55,645 bases of DNA, taken from Bacillota bacterium. GTDB lineage: Bacteria > Bacillota > UBA4882 > UBA8346. A program made the position numbers and the translations under genes. The stretch is taken from NCBI GenBank assembly GCA_023436305.1, contig JAEZJQ010000012.1, positions 1 to 55,645 on the forward strand. Direction: 5' to 3'. The notes beneath the pieces were generated by a model. That model saw nothing but the letters and a program-made list of their open reading frames with translations, had not been told where the DNA came from and made no database searches. Each line of letters opens with the position of its first letter. The first letter of the stretch is position 1. Of this stretch, positions 16,579 to 25,840 are shown piece by piece.

Positions 16579-17660
16579 CCAAACCCATTATGGTGATTAT
16601 GGCGGGAGGGCGCGGTGAACGGTTTTGGCCGCGCAGTCGGTATAAATTTCCGAAACAATTGCTGAATTTGGCCGGAACTCAATCATTACTGCAGGAAACA
16701 GTGGAACGGATTCGCGAGTTGACTGAATATGAGCGAATTTATGTGGTAACCAGCCGGAGTTATGCGGATGAAGTTAGGAATCAATTACCGCTGATCCCGG
16801 CCCGCAATATTCTGGTTGAGCCCGAAAGCCGTAATACTGCTCCCTGCGTTGGATTGGCGGTTGTATATATTGCCGTGCATTTTCCGGGGGAAGATCCGGT
16901 GATTGCATTCTTACCAAGCGACGCGGCTATAAACAATCCGGCCGAATTTCGCCGGACTTTACAGGCTGGGATAACCTACGCGGAAACCGCGGACCGGGGG
17001 GTCATTTTTGGGATGCGGCCCACCCGGCCCGAGACCGGATATGGATATGTTCAAGTCGGAAAAGAATTAGGGAAGTCCCAAGGGATTGCTTATTATGGGG
17101 TGGCATCATTCAAAGAAAAACCGGATTTGGATACCGCCCAAAAATATCTGGAACAAAAAGAATTTTTATGGAACGGGGGCATCTTTCTCTGGAGACGCTC
17201 CTGTTTGCAGCATGAGATTCGCAAGAATCTTCCCCAATTGGCGGACGGTTTGGCGGAATTTCAACAATATATCGGGACCCCGCAAGAAACACCAAAGTTG
17301 TTTGACATTTACGCTACGCTACCGGCTACTTCGGTGGATTATGGAATTTTGGAAAAAACGGAAGATTTGGTGGTCATTCCTGGTGATTATGATTGGGATG
17401 ATTTGGGTAGCTGGAGCGCTCTGGAACGGGTTTTACCCCTTGATGAAGCCGGAAATGTTGTCCAAGGCCATTATCTGGGAGTAGATACCAAAAATTGCGT
17501 GATTTACAGCCCGCAGAAAATGGTAACTACCCTGGGAGTCTCCGATCTTATCATCGTGGAAATGGATGATGTGCTATTCGTTTGCCCGAAGGATCGGGCA
17601 CAGGATGTTAAATTGATGCTGGCAAAATTGAGGGAGGAAGACCGGAAGGATCTGTTGTAG
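16575..17660 (+). CDS. manC: Mannose-1-phosphate guanylyltransferase
   Basis: 361 residues, the single-domain form without the C-terminal isomerase half of long ManC. IMAGGRGERFWPRSR is the pyrophosphorylase signature, FPKQLLNL follows, EPESRNTAPCVGLA and FLPSDAAI are the GTP and metal sites, FKEKPD binds the sugar, WNGGIFLW and SVDYGILEKT are diagnostic. It makes GDP-mannose from GTP and mannose-1-phosphate. Start overlaps the previous stop (ATGA). The matching phosphomannomutase is the convergent gene downstream. GDP-mannose may go directly into the glycan or to deoxysugar derivatives. Confidence 0.93.
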   Translation: MTKPIMVIMAGGRGERFWPRSRYKFPKQLLNLAGTQSLLQETVERIRELTEYERIYVVTSRSYADEVRNQLPLIPARNILVEPESRNTAPCVGLAVVYIAVHFPGEDPVIAFLPSDAAINNPAEFRRTLQAGITYAETADRGVIFGMRPTRPETGYGYVQVGKELGKSQGIAYYGVASFKEKPDLDTAQKYLEQKEFLWNGGIFLWRRSCLQHEIRKNLPQLADGLAEFQQYIGTPQETPKLFDIYATLPATSVDYGILEKTEDLVVIPGDYDWDDLGSWSALERVLPLDEAGNVVQGHYLGVDTKNCVIYSPQKMVTTLGVSDLIIVEMDDVLFVCPKDRAQDVKLMLAKLREEDRKDLL

Positions 17661-17688
17661 AGCGTGATGTATCATTCCTTTGGTCAGG

Positions 17689-17865
17689 AGTCACGAGTCA
17701 CGAATCGCGAATTAAAAACATTGAAATTATATTTTTGATTATCTTGACAGTTTTTAGTTTAACTTATGCTCCATATAGTTACCAATGATTTTTATTAGGA
17801 CTCGTGACTCGGGACGGGATTTTGACTCTTGACTTGGAACCCAGGACTCGTGACCAATAACTCGC
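17689..17865. repeat. Heptanucleotide repeats and 12-bp inverted repeat between manC and manB
   Basis: The ~217-bp convergent gap is built largely of 7-base units. On the left are AGTCACG, AGTCACG, AATCGCG. On the right are GACTCGT, GACTCGG, GACGGGA, then TTTT, then GACTCTT, GACTTGG, AACCCAG, GACTCGT, GACCAAT, AACTCGC. GAGTCACGAGTC (17688-17699) and its exact inverse (17799-17810) could form a long-range stem and might serve as a bidirectional terminator. The middle is plain AT-rich DNA. Confidence 0.65.
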
Positions 17866-17877
17866 ATCTTTTTTAAA

Positions 17878-19221
17878 TTAAACCAGCTTCTCCAACTGTT
17901 CCCGGACCTCGGCTTCAATTTGCGTCAAGGCTTCCGGCGAATCGGCTTCAAAACGCAATACCAGTATGGGTTGGGTATTGGAGGCTCGGACGAGGCCCCA
18001 GCCGTTCTTAAAGATAATCCGGGCGCCATCAATATCGATGACTTGATATTTGGCGCGGAAAATCCCCTTTAATTCTTCAACCACTTTAAATTTCTTCTCT
18101 TCCGGGCAGTCGAAACGCAGTTCGGGTGTAGCGTAAGTTTTGGGAAGATCGTCGACCATCTGGGTCAATGTCTTTTCAGATCGGGATAGAATCTCAATCA
18201 ATCGGGCTCCGGCATAAACCGCATCGTCATATCCGAAATAACGGTCGCTGAAAAAGAGGTGGCCGCTCATTTCACCGGCAAGCAAGGCGCCTTCTTCCTT
18301 CATTTTGGCTTTGATCAGCGAGTGGCCTACTTTCCACATAATCGGAGTTCCGCCCATCTTCTGAATCTGGTCAAACATTATTTGGGAACATTTCACTTCG
18401 CCGATGATTTTGGCCTTGGGATGACTGGGGATAATATCACCGGCAAAAATGATCATCAACTGATCACCCCAGATGATACGTCCTTTGGTATCCACTACGC
18501 CAATCCGATCGGCGTCACCGTCCAGAGAAATTCCCAGATCCGCCTCGTTGTCTTTCATCTGCTGAATCAGATCAACTAAATTGGCGGGAACGGTTGGATC
18601 CGGATGATGATGTGGAAAATTGCCGTCCGGTTCGGAATACAAGCCGATGACCTCACATCCCATATCACGATAAGCTTGGACTGCGGTTAGATTCCCGGTT
18701 CCGTTTCCGGCATCAACCACCACTTTGAGGCGCCGTGGACCGGGGCGGGCGATTCTTTTTAAATGATCCAGGTATTCCGGTATTAAGGAATACTGGATAA
18801 GTTTTCCCGAACCATGGTGAAATTCTTTATTTTCAATGATCCGCTGAATCTGTTGAATTTCATCGCCAAAAATCGTAGTTTTTCCGAGGCAAATCTTGAA
18901 ACCATTTTCATTCGGTGGATTATGACTTCCGGTAATCATAACCCCACCTCCGACAGGTAGTTGAAAGAGAGAAAAATAGACCAGTGGAGAAGGGCAAAGA
19001 CCAATGTCATATACATTGATTCCGGATTCAAGCAAACCGGCGGCCAGCAGGTCACGGAAAGGCAATGAACTCAACCGGGAATCATAGCCTAAACTGATGG
19101 TATCCACTTGATGTTTTAAGAAATAGGCGGCCAAGCCCCGGCCCAATTCCCGGACCACGCTATCGGTTAAATCGACACCGACAACGCCCCGGATATCATT
19201 TTGGCGAAAAATATGCGGCAT
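17878..19221 (-). CDS. manB: Phosphomannomutase/phosphoglucomutase
   Basis: 447 residues, AlgC-like PMM/PGM of the alpha-D-phosphohexomutase family. IFRQNDIRGVVG opens domain 1; GGVMITGSHNPPNENGFK holds the phosphoserine; SLDGDADRIGVVD is the Mg-binding loop; GEMSGHLFF is the sugar-specificity loop (Glu and Ser typical of mannose/glucose mutases); RASNTQPILVLRFE is the phosphate-binding C-terminal motif. It interconverts mannose-6-phosphate and mannose-1-phosphate (or glucose) and so supplies manC. It is on the opposite strand, convergent to manC. GGAGGT lies 6 bases before its ATG. Confidence 0.92.
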   Translation of the reverse strand: MPHIFRQNDIRGVVGVDLTDSVVRELGRGLAAYFLKHQVDTISLGYDSRLSSLPFRDLLAAGLLESGINVYDIGLCPSPLVYFSLFQLPVGGGVMITGSHNPPNENGFKICLGKTTIFGDEIQQIQRIIENKEFHHGSGKLIQYSLIPEYLDHLKRIARPGPRRLKVVVDAGNGTGNLTAVQAYRDMGCEVIGLYSEPDGNFPHHHPDPTVPANLVDLIQQMKDNEADLGISLDGDADRIGVVDTKGRIIWGDQLMIIFAGDIIPSHPKAKIIGEVKCSQIMFDQIQKMGGTPIMWKVGHSLIKAKMKEEGALLAGEMSGHLFFSDRYFGYDDAVYAGARLIEILSRSEKTLTQMVDDLPKTYATPELRFDCPEEKKFKVVEELKGIFRAKYQVIDIDGARIIFKNGWGLVRASNTQPILVLRFEADSPEALTQIEAEVREQLEKLV

Positions 19222-19395
19222 GAGTTACCTCCATTATATAAAGGTATAAATCATTTTTAATGTTCTTTTTTATTCGGCATTTCTGTGGAAAATCCTTTGT
19301 AAAAAATGGTTTGAACGAATAAATTCACCATAGAGCAGTGTTTCATGGAAAGCCTAGAATTCTAAAATTCCAATTTACGGATACTAAAAAACTAT

Positions 19396-19424
19396 TTGAC
19401 TTATATGTCTATCTATATTATTAT
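19396..19424 (+). promoter_or_regulatory. Sigma-A-type promoter for the aro operon
   Basis: TTGACT (19396-19401) and TATTAT (19419-19424) are separated by 17 bases, upstream of aroA in the ~320-bp divergent gap after manB. Transcription would start near 19431, giving an untranslated leader of about 110 bases. The leader contains a direct repeat ACGGTAGA twice just before the ribosome binding site GAAAGGG. No riboswitch was recognised. The rest of the gap is AT-rich and shows nothing else. Confidence 0.6.
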
Positions 19425-19540
19425 TTTATATTAATTAGATACATATTAACGTGTAACTTCAATTAGAATTATCTCTTTTCATTTCAGTTTATGTTGAATT
19501 TCCGGTAAAACGGTAGAACGGTAGAAAGGGTACTTAAAAA

Positions 19541-20812
19541 ATGTTACTGACAGTCAGCCAGTCAAAAACTTCGGGTAGGATAAGAATACCCGGCTCCAAA
19601 TCACATACCATCCGGGCGGTATTCATGGCGAGCTTGGCGGGTGGTACATCCCAAATTATCGATCCTCTTATTTCCCAAGACGCGCTTTCCGCCGTGGAAG
19701 TCTGTCGGGCTCTAGGCGCGACTATTGAAACCTCACCACGACAATTTACCATCACCGGTTTTAACGGTAATCCCCAAACTCCCGAGGATATTGTCAATGT
19801 CGGAAATTCGGGAACCACCCTGCGTTTTGCGGTAGCGACCGCGGCCTTAAATGAAGGCTGCACGGTGTTTACCGGGGATTATCAGATCCGCCGCCGGCCG
19901 TTAGGGCCGTTAATTACGGCTTTAAACAATATCGGCGCCCAAGTGTTTTCAACCCGGAACAATGGGATGGCGCCGGTGGTAGTTAAAGGTCAAGCCAAGG
20001 GCGGCCAAACCGATCTGGATGCCGTTACATCCCAATTTCTTTCGTCGTTCTTGATTAATGGGCCATTGTTGGAACAGGATACTTTGATACGGGTCACCCG
20101 GCTAAATGAAGCGCCTTACGTGGAAATGACCTTATGGTGGCTTGATAAGCAGGGAATTCAATATGAAAATCACGATTTTCAATCGTTTTTCATTAAAGGC
20201 GGCCAAAGTTACCGGCCGTTTCAAATGACCATACCCGGCGATTTTTCGTCCGCAACTTTCTTTATGGTCCTGGCGGCAATTTCCGGCGGGGAGTTCCGGC
20301 TCGAAAATCTGGATATAACCGACCCGCAAGGAGATAAAGCGGTGCTTGGGGTTTTGGAAAGTATGGGCGCAAAAGTAACCGCCGGGACTGATTATATCAC
20401 CATTAAAGGAGAAAAACTGGTGGGCCGGGAAATTGATATGAACGCGATTCCCGATGCTTTACCGGCTATGGCGGTAGCGGGTTGTTTTGCGGAAGGCGAA
20501 ACCCGTTTGGTGAATGTACCCCAGGCTCGTTTCAAAGAAACGGACCGGATCAAGGTAATTTGTGAGGAGTTAAGCAAGATGGGCGCGGCCATTACCGAAC
20601 TACCCGACGGCCTGGTAATTAAAACTTCAAAATTAAAAGGAGCCAGGGTTTCCGGCCGTGATGATCATCGTATTGTAATGGCTTTGGCCATCGCCGGGTT
20701 GAATATTGAAGGAGATACCGTGATTGATACCGCTGAAGCGGCTAATGTAACCTTTCCCGAGTTTGGAAAACTGATTCAAGCCTGTGGCGGTAATATCCGG
20801 TTTGAAAATTAA
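19541..20812 (+). CDS. aroA: 3-phosphoshikimate 1-carboxyvinyltransferase (EPSP synthase)
   Basis: 423 residues. RIPGSKSHTIRAVFMASLA is the substrate-binding N-terminal motif (with Lys and Ser), VNVGNSGTTLRFAVATAAL is the NSGTT loop, TGDYQIRRRPLGPLI follows, DFSSATFFMVLAA and the C-terminal FKETDRIKVICEEL and DDHRIVMALAIAGL complete both domains. It condenses shikimate-3-phosphate and PEP. The NSGTTLRF loop and SKSHT start place it nearer the class II-like EPSP synthases than the E. coli form; this is an estimate by eye. It leads a probable operon with aroC, aroB, aroQ and the peptidase. Confidence 0.95.
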   Translation: MLLTVSQSKTSGRIRIPGSKSHTIRAVFMASLAGGTSQIIDPLISQDALSAVEVCRALGATIETSPRQFTITGFNGNPQTPEDIVNVGNSGTTLRFAVATAALNEGCTVFTGDYQIRRRPLGPLITALNNIGAQVFSTRNNGMAPVVVKGQAKGGQTDLDAVTSQFLSSFLINGPLLEQDTLIRVTRLNEAPYVEMTLWWLDKQGIQYENHDFQSFFIKGGQSYRPFQMTIPGDFSSATFFMVLAAISGGEFRLENLDITDPQGDKAVLGVLESMGAKVTAGTDYITIKGEKLVGREIDMNAIPDALPAMAVAGCFAEGETRLVNVPQARFKETDRIKVICEELSKMGAAITELPDGLVIKTSKLKGARVSGRDDHRIVMALAIAGLNIEGDTVIDTAEAANVTFPEFGKLIQACGGNIRFEN

Positions 20813-20868
20813 TATTAATAATGCTGTGAAATTTATTTACAGTTCGATTAAAGGGAGGCTGATTGAAG

Positions 20869-22050
20869 ATGATGGGAAATACGTTCGGTAGATTTTTCAG
20901 GGTAACAACTTGTGGTGAGTCTTACTCAGGAGGATTTCGTAAAAATTTAAATATTCCTAGGGAGTTATATGGTGGCTTAATGACTATCATAGATGGTGTT
21001 CCTCCCGGAATTAAAATAACCCCGGAATTGGTCCAAAAGGAACTTGACAAACGCAAACCGGGCCAATCGGAGTTGGACTCGCCCCGGAAAGAGATTGACA
21101 AAGTCTATATCTTTTCGGGTGTGATGGAAGATGATTTATCCACCGGGGCTCCGGTGGGCCTCGTGATTCCCAATGGGGATATCGAGGATATTCATATTGA
21201 TCAATACCGGAGTTACCAGGATGTAATCCGGCCCGGTCATGCCGAGTATACCTTCTTTAAGAAATACGGCGATTATGCCGACTGGGTGGGAGCGGGACGC
21301 GCTTCGGGAAGGGAAACCGCCAGCCGTGTCGCCGGTGGCGCCGTTGCAAAAGCTGTTTTAGATACTATAGGCATTGATGTTATCGGCTTTGTCACCGAAT
21401 CCCATGGCATTAAAGTTAAACAACCCATCACTTATGAGATGGCCAAAGCCAATTACCGTAAAAATGAGTTAAATTGTCCCGATCTGGAAGCGGCCAAGGA
21501 AATGATTGCCGATATCTTAAAAGTAAAAGAAGAAGGGGATACTTGTGGTGGAGTGGTGGAGATCATCGCCACCGGAGTTCCATCGGGCTTGGGTGAACCC
21601 GTTTTCGATAAACTCAGCGCAACCATTGCCCACGGAATTATGTCTATCGGAGCGATTAAAGGTCTTGAGTTCGGATCAGGATTTGAACACTCCCGGTTAA
21701 AAGGTTCCGAATCCAATGACGAGCCCTATTACGATTCAAATTCCGGCCGGGTCCGGTTTAAAACCAACAATTCTGGCGGCTTTTTAGGTGGAATATCCAA
21801 TGGTGAGGAGATCCGCATCCGGGTTGCCATAAAATCCACACCAACGGTATCGGTTCCCCAAGCCACCGTTGATATGAAAAAAATGGAGAATGTGGTACTG
21901 GAGCCCATCACTCGTAGAGATCCATCGCTTTGCCCCAGGATTTATCCAGTCTGCGAAGCCATGGTTCGAATCGCCATTTTGGATGCCTTATATATGGCCA
22001 AAGGTTATCGCGCGTTAGCAAATATCGATCCCAAATGGGATAGGGTATAG
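20869..22050 (+). CDS. aroC: Chorismate synthase
   Basis: 393 residues. GNTFGRFFRVTTCGESYSGG is the N-terminal signature with the phosphate-binding loop; GAGRASGRETASRVAGGAVA is the FMN-site motif; KSTPTVSVPQATVDM and RRDPSLCPRIYPVCEAM are the C-terminal signatures. It forms chorismate from EPSP using reduced FMN. ATG 20869 lies 10 bases after AGGGAGG; a TTG at 20863 is too close to the site and a second ATG at 20872 is possible. AroC has no fused flavin reductase here, so reduced flavin must come from elsewhere. Confidence 0.95.
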   Translation: MMGNTFGRFFRVTTCGESYSGGFRKNLNIPRELYGGLMTIIDGVPPGIKITPELVQKELDKRKPGQSELDSPRKEIDKVYIFSGVMEDDLSTGAPVGLVIPNGDIEDIHIDQYRSYQDVIRPGHAEYTFFKKYGDYADWVGAGRASGRETASRVAGGAVAKAVLDTIGIDVIGFVTESHGIKVKQPITYEMAKANYRKNELNCPDLEAAKEMIADILKVKEEGDTCGGVVEIIATGVPSGLGEPVFDKLSATIAHGIMSIGAIKGLEFGSGFEHSRLKGSESNDEPYYDSNSGRVRFKTNNSGGFLGGISNGEEIRIRVAIKSTPTVSVPQATVDMKKMENVVLEPITRRDPSLCPRIYPVCEAMVRIAILDALYMAKGYRALANIDPKWDRV

Positions 22051-22070
22051 AATTTAACGAGGTAATATTC

Positions 22071-23162
22071 ATGGAAGAAGTTAGAGTCAATCTAGCGGAA
22101 CGTAGTTACTCAATCTTGATTGGCCGGGATTTATTGAGAAATGCCGGGGCCATTTTCAAAGAGCGCGGCATCACCGGTAAAGTTTTAATTGTAACCAACC
22201 CTACCGTGGCTGGCTTGTATCTTGAGCCCTTGATGCAATCATTAACCGGAGCGGGATATGATACGCAAGTGGTGGAGATACCGGACGGCGAGGAATATAA
22301 ATCACTGGAACAGGCGAGCCGGATTTATGACCGGCTGGTGGAAGACAAATACGACCGGAAATCACTTTTAGTGGCCCTCGGGGGTGGTGTGATCGGCGAT
22401 CTCACCGGTTTCGTGGCCGCCACTTACATGCGCGGAATAAGATTCATCCAAATTCCCACCACTTTGCTGGCGCAAGTCGATTCCAGTGTTGGTGGTAAAG
22501 TGGCCGTCAATCATCCGCGCGGTAAAAATTTAATCGGTTCTTTTTATCAGCCGGTTTTAGTGATCGCTGATATTGACACCCTGAAAACTTTACCGGAACG
22601 GGAACTTAGTTGCGGGATGGCCGAGGTTATCAAATACGGGATTATTCTGGATGAAAATTATTTCCGGTTGATCATAGCTGAATTGGCCTTGATCCGTAAC
22701 GTGGATCCGGGAACCATGTCCTGGGTGGCTACCGGTTCCTGTCAGATTAAAGCCCAAGTTGTGGAGCAGGATGAAAAAGAGTCAGGTTTAAGGGCAATTT
22801 TGAATTTTGGGCACACTATCGGACACGCGCTGGAGAGTATTACTGATTATGCCATTTTCAAACACGGTGAAGCAGTAGCTCTAGGGATGCTGGGAGCTAT
22901 TAAGATCGCGCTTCAAATGGGAGTGCTGAAACAGCCGGATTTATATGACCTTCTGTTGCAATTCTGTCAAGAATTGAACCTACCAACCCGAATTCCCGAT
23001 TTGCCGGTTAAAGATATTTACGATACCATTTACTTGGATAAAAAAGCCGTTTTTGGTCAAATTCGGTGGGTGTTGCCCCGGAATTTCGGGGAGGTTGAGG
23101 TTTATGACAATGTTCCCTCCCAAGTGGTTGAACAAGTTTTACGGGAAATGGGGGCCAAATGA
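22071..23162 (+). CDS. aroB: 3-dehydroquinate synthase
   Basis: 363 residues. The family's NAD-binding loop LVALGGGVIGDLTGFVAATY is intact, followed by IPTTLLAQVDSSVGGKVAVN and the metal-binding region with GHTIGHALE and KHGEAVALGM. It cyclises DAHP to 3-dehydroquinate and needs Zn or Co and NAD. The ATG follows CGAGG by about 9 bases and the stop overlaps the start of aroQ (ATGA), indicating coupled translation. No DAHP synthase, aroE or aroK is in the window. Confidence 0.95.
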   Translation: MEEVRVNLAERSYSILIGRDLLRNAGAIFKERGITGKVLIVTNPTVAGLYLEPLMQSLTGAGYDTQVVEIPDGEEYKSLEQASRIYDRLVEDKYDRKSLLVALGGGVIGDLTGFVAATYMRGIRFIQIPTTLLAQVDSSVGGKVAVNHPRGKNLIGSFYQPVLVIADIDTLKTLPERELSCGMAEVIKYGIILDENYFRLIIAELALIRNVDPGTMSWVATGSCQIKAQVVEQDEKESGLRAILNFGHTIGHALESITDYAIFKHGEAVALGMLGAIKIALQMGVLKQPDLYDLLLQFCQELNLPTRIPDLPVKDIYDTIYLDKKAVFGQIRWVLPRNFGEVEVYDNVPSQVVEQVLREMGAK

Positions 23163-23617
23163 TGGCGCAGATATTAGTTATTCATGGGCCAAACTTAAAC
23201 CGGCTCGGCAAAAGAGAACCTGGTGTATATGGCGTACAAACCCTAGACGATTTAAATAACTTATTGAAAAAAAAAGCGGTTGATTTACATATCGATTTAA
23301 AAATATACCAAAATAATTCCGAAGGCCAGTTGATCGATTGCATCCAAGCCGAGTCCGAATGGGCTGGCGGGATTTTAATTAATCCGGGCGCATATACTCA
23401 TTATAGTTATGCCCTGCGCGACGCCTTGGCCGGTAGCGGACTACCGGTGGTCGAGGTTCATTTAAGCAACATTTATAAACGGGAAGAATTCCGGCATATA
23501 TCGGTAACTGCTCCGGTGGCTGTCGGCCAAATTAGCGGATTTGGTTTTAACAGTTATGTCTTGGGATTGACGGCGCTGAAAGAGATTATCGAGAATGAGT
23601 CAAAAGCCGGAAATTAA
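23159..23617 (+). CDS. aroQ: Type II 3-dehydroquinate dehydratase
   Basis: 152 residues, the type II dodecameric form. HGPNLNRLGKREPGVYG is the N-terminal signature with the Tyr that serves as general base, NSEGQLIDCIQ and INPGAYTHYSYALRDAL contain the Asn/His region, and EVHLSNIYKREEFRH the lid. It dehydrates 3-dehydroquinate to 3-dehydroshikimate. ATG 23159 overlaps the aroB stop; the second ATG at 23162 would shorten the protein by one residue and cannot be excluded. Confidence 0.95.
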   Translation: MMAQILVIHGPNLNRLGKREPGVYGVQTLDDLNNLLKKKAVDLHIDLKIYQNNSEGQLIDCIQAESEWAGGILINPGAYTHYSYALRDALAGSGLPVVEVHLSNIYKREEFRHISVTAPVAVGQISGFGFNSYVLGLTALKEIIENESKAGN

Positions 23618-23684
23618 GGTTTTGTCAGGAACAATAGTTGAATTGAATTTTGGACCATAGACTGAATAATAAGAGGTAATTTAT

Positions 23685-24755
23685 GTGAGCCGGCTCCAAA
23701 AATTTCGGGAACAATTGAATAATCTAAATTTGGATGGAATGATCATTACCAACTCGCGGAACCGTCAGTATTTAAGCGGTTTTACCGGGTCAGCGGGGAT
23801 TTTATTAATATCCGCCACTCAGGCGGTACTCATCACCGATTTTCGTTATTGGCAGCAGGTTAGTCAAGAAGTAACAGGGTTCGAGTTATACAAACAAGGG
23901 CCTAATATATGGCAAAGTGTATTCCAGGGCATTGCCGGTTTTCAATGGAAACAGGTTGGCTTTGAAGCCGCCGCCGTAACTTTCCATGAATATCAACTAA
24001 TGAAAAAGGCGGCCCCGGCCAATCTAGAACTTCAGCCGGTCAATGATTTAGTGGAGCAACTACGTTGGGTTAAGGATGAAGTGGAGATTGAAATTTTGGC
24101 TGAAGCCGCCCGGATTACCGATTATGCCTGGGATAAAACCGTGAAACTTCTTAAACCGGGGGTCAAGGAAACCGACCTGGCTTTGGAATTCGATTATCAA
24201 TTACGGTTGAACGGGGCCGAGGGGAGCGCTTTCACCACAATTGTCGCTTCCGGACGGCGGTCCGCTTTACCTCATGGAACCGCCTCCGTAAAGGAGATTC
24301 TACCCGGAGACTTGATAGTGATTGATGGAGGTGCTCTTTATAAAGGTTATCATGGGGATATGACCCGGACGGTGGTTCTGGGAAAAGCCACAAAAGAGCA
24401 GCTGAATATCTATAATATTGTGCTTACGGCGCAAATGGAAGCTTTATCGAACTTAAAAGCGGGCCTGATCGGAAATGCCGTTGACCGAATTGCCAGGGAA
24501 ATTATCAGCCGGCACGGTTACGGTGAGTATTTCGGTCATGGCCTGGGGCATAGCGTTGGGCTTGATATTCATGAAAGGCCTCGTCTGGCGCAGACAGAGA
24601 CCGGTCAAATTCCCGCGGGCGCGGCCATAACCGTTGAACCGGGGATTTATTTACCGGAATGGGGTGGTGTCCGCATCGAGGATTTGGTAATCGTGGAAAA
24701 TGAAGGTTGCCGGAATTTAACCGGGAGCCCGAAGCTTAATTTAATCGAAATATAA
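23685..24755 (+). CDS. M24 family Xaa-Pro aminopeptidase
   Basis: 356 residues, the size of clostridial and Bacillus YqhT-type peptidases. The N-terminal creatinase-like domain (~1-125) starts LQKFREQLNNLNLDGMIITN; the C-terminal pita-bread metalloprotease has VIDGGALYKGYHGDMTRTVV (two metal Asp residues), GHGLGHSVGLDIHERP (metal His) and VEPGIYLPEWGGVRIED (two metal Glu). It removes N-terminal residues before proline in the cytoplasm. The start is GTG 23685; an ATG two bases earlier runs into a stop. AAGAGG is the ribosome site. The position between aroQ and efp is common in Clostridia. Confidence 0.9.
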   Translation: MSRLQKFREQLNNLNLDGMIITNSRNRQYLSGFTGSAGILLISATQAVLITDFRYWQQVSQEVTGFELYKQGPNIWQSVFQGIAGFQWKQVGFEAAAVTFHEYQLMKKAAPANLELQPVNDLVEQLRWVKDEVEIEILAEAARITDYAWDKTVKLLKPGVKETDLALEFDYQLRLNGAEGSAFTTIVASGRRSALPHGTASVKEILPGDLIVIDGGALYKGYHGDMTRTVVLGKATKEQLNIYNIVLTAQMEALSNLKAGLIGNAVDRIAREIISRHGYGEYFGHGLGHSVGLDIHERPRLAQTETGQIPAGAAITVEPGIYLPEWGGVRIEDLVIVENEGCRNLTGSPKLNLIEI

Positions 24756-24778
24756 TTAACTCAAAAATTGGTTCATGC

Positions 24779-24793
24779 GGCTTTTCCAAAGCC
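24779..24793 (+). terminator. Small hairpin after the peptidase gene
   Basis: GGCTTT and AAAGCC are separated by 3 bases, nested inside a longer AAATTGG / CCAATTT pair (24765-24798). There is no clear T-run, so it is only a weak candidate for the end of the aro-peptidase transcript. Confidence 0.3.
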
Positions 24794-24890
24794 AATTTAC
24801 ACGCGCGGAGTGATACCAATCAAGTCGTGTTTGTTGAAAAACAAAAATTCTTCGTTTTTATGCTTTGAACTGGTTCTTTATAGATTTTAC

Positions 24891-24919
24891 TCGACAAAGC
24901 GCTGATTTTTTGGTAAAAT
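24891..24919 (+). promoter_or_regulatory. Sigma-A-type promoter for efp
   Basis: TCGACA (24891-24896) and TAAAAT (24914-24919) are 17 bases apart, about 170 bases before the efp ATG. The leader between them and the gene holds three heptads, GACTTTT, GACCATT and GACTCAT (25027-25047). No riboswitch was recognised. The rest of the ~330-bp gap shows nothing else. Confidence 0.5.
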
Positions 24920-25026
24920 ATTGGCGGATCTGGGATGAACGAATCTGTTATCGAATATTTGTAATTAATCAGTCTAATGTCGGAAAGCAGCGATTATATG
25001 TTATCCGGTGAATGGAGCCGGCCTTC

Positions 25027-25047
25027 GACTTTTGACCATTGACTCAT
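25027..25047. repeat. Three heptanucleotide repeats in the efp leader
   Basis: GACTTTT, GACCATT and GACTCAT follow each other without a gap. They fit the RACYNRT-like heptads seen in the manC-manB and sheath-tube gaps. With only three degenerate copies, chance cannot be ruled out. Confidence 0.4.
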
Positions 25048-25088
25048 GTCATAACAGATGGATTCCAAACCTAAAGGGAGGAAAAAAT

Positions 25089-25652
25089 ATGATTTCAGTA
25101 ACTGATTTTCGGACCGGTATGACCGTTGAGATTGATGGACAACTATATACGGTAGTTGAATTCATGCATGTGAAACCGGGTAAAGGAGCTGCTTTTGTAA
25201 GATCCAAACTGAAAAATGTGAGAACCGGCTTTTCGGTAGAGCGGACTTTTAACTCCAATGAAAAAGTGGAACCCGCCCGCATTGATTTCCGGGAAATGCA
25301 ATATTTATATAAATCCGATGATGATTATACCTTCATGGATACCGAGACTTTTGAACAATTAACGCTTCCAACGTCCAAAATGGGCGATGCTCCCAAGTAT
25401 TTAAAAGAGAATATGAACGTTGAGATTCAATTATACCAAAATGATGTTATTGGAATCCAATTGCCCAATACGGTGGAGTTGGAAGTCAAGGAAACCGATC
25501 CGACCTTTAAAGGAGATACCGCCACTGGTGGTACCAAACCAGCCACCTTGGAAACCGGCGTCGTTGTCAATGTGCCGTTTTTTGTGGTTGTGGGTGATGT
25601 CATCCAGGTAGATACCCGGACCAATCAGTATTTAAAACGGGCCAATAAATAG
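25089..25652 (+). CDS. efp: Translation elongation factor P
   Basis: 187 residues, normal for EF-P. MISVTDFRTGMTVEIDGQLY opens domain 1; HVKPGKGAAFVRSKLKNV is the loop carrying the conserved Lys (PGKG) that is modified in many bacteria; the C-terminal NVPFFVVVGDVIQVDTRTN is the domain 3 signature. It relieves ribosome stalling at polyproline. ATG 25089 follows AAAGGGAGG by 8 bases; an upstream in-frame start at 25008 reads into untranslated leader. A hairpin terminator follows. No modification enzyme gene is in the window. Confidence 0.95.
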   Translation: MISVTDFRTGMTVEIDGQLYTVVEFMHVKPGKGAAFVRSKLKNVRTGFSVERTFNSNEKVEPARIDFREMQYLYKSDDDYTFMDTETFEQLTLPTSKMGDAPKYLKENMNVEIQLYQNDVIGIQLPNTVELEVKETDPTFKGDTATGGTKPATLETGVVVNVPFFVVVGDVIQVDTRTNQYLKRANK

Positions 25653-25671
25653 TCGAAAATTTTCATCGTTT

Positions 25672-25714
25672 TAAAAGCCGTGTTCCGCGATTGATATGGT
25701 GGACACGGTTTTAT
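25672..25714 (+). terminator. Rho-independent-type terminator after efp
   Basis: TAAAAGCCGTGTTCC (25671-25685) pairs with GGACACGGTTTTA (25700-25712), with one bulged base on the left arm and a 14-base loop. The right arm ends in a T-run. It lies about 20 bases after the efp stop and isolates the operon. Confidence 0.65.
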
Positions 25715-25719
25715 TATGT

Positions 25720-25749
25720 TTGCGTTTTCGCAAAAGAAATTGGTATAAT
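25720..25749 (+). promoter_or_regulatory. Candidate promoter with overlapping palindrome
   Basis: TTGCGT (25720-25725) and a perfect TATAAT (25744-25749) are 18 bases apart. A perfect palindromic hairpin, TTTGCG-TTTT-CGCAAA (25719-25734), overlaps the upstream box and could be an operator. It would drive the small gene at 25841. Confidence 0.45.
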
Positions 25750-25840
25750 ATTTTGTAAAAATTTTAAAAGTTTAAACGAATCATCCAATCCATCGTTCAG
25801 GGCGTCTTTTGATATATAAAGCTGGATATTTAAAAAGGTT

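Noticed and set aside
17744..17773. TTGACA with a TATGCT-like box in the manC-manB gap
   Set aside because: No gene follows on that strand and the spacing is about 15 bases.
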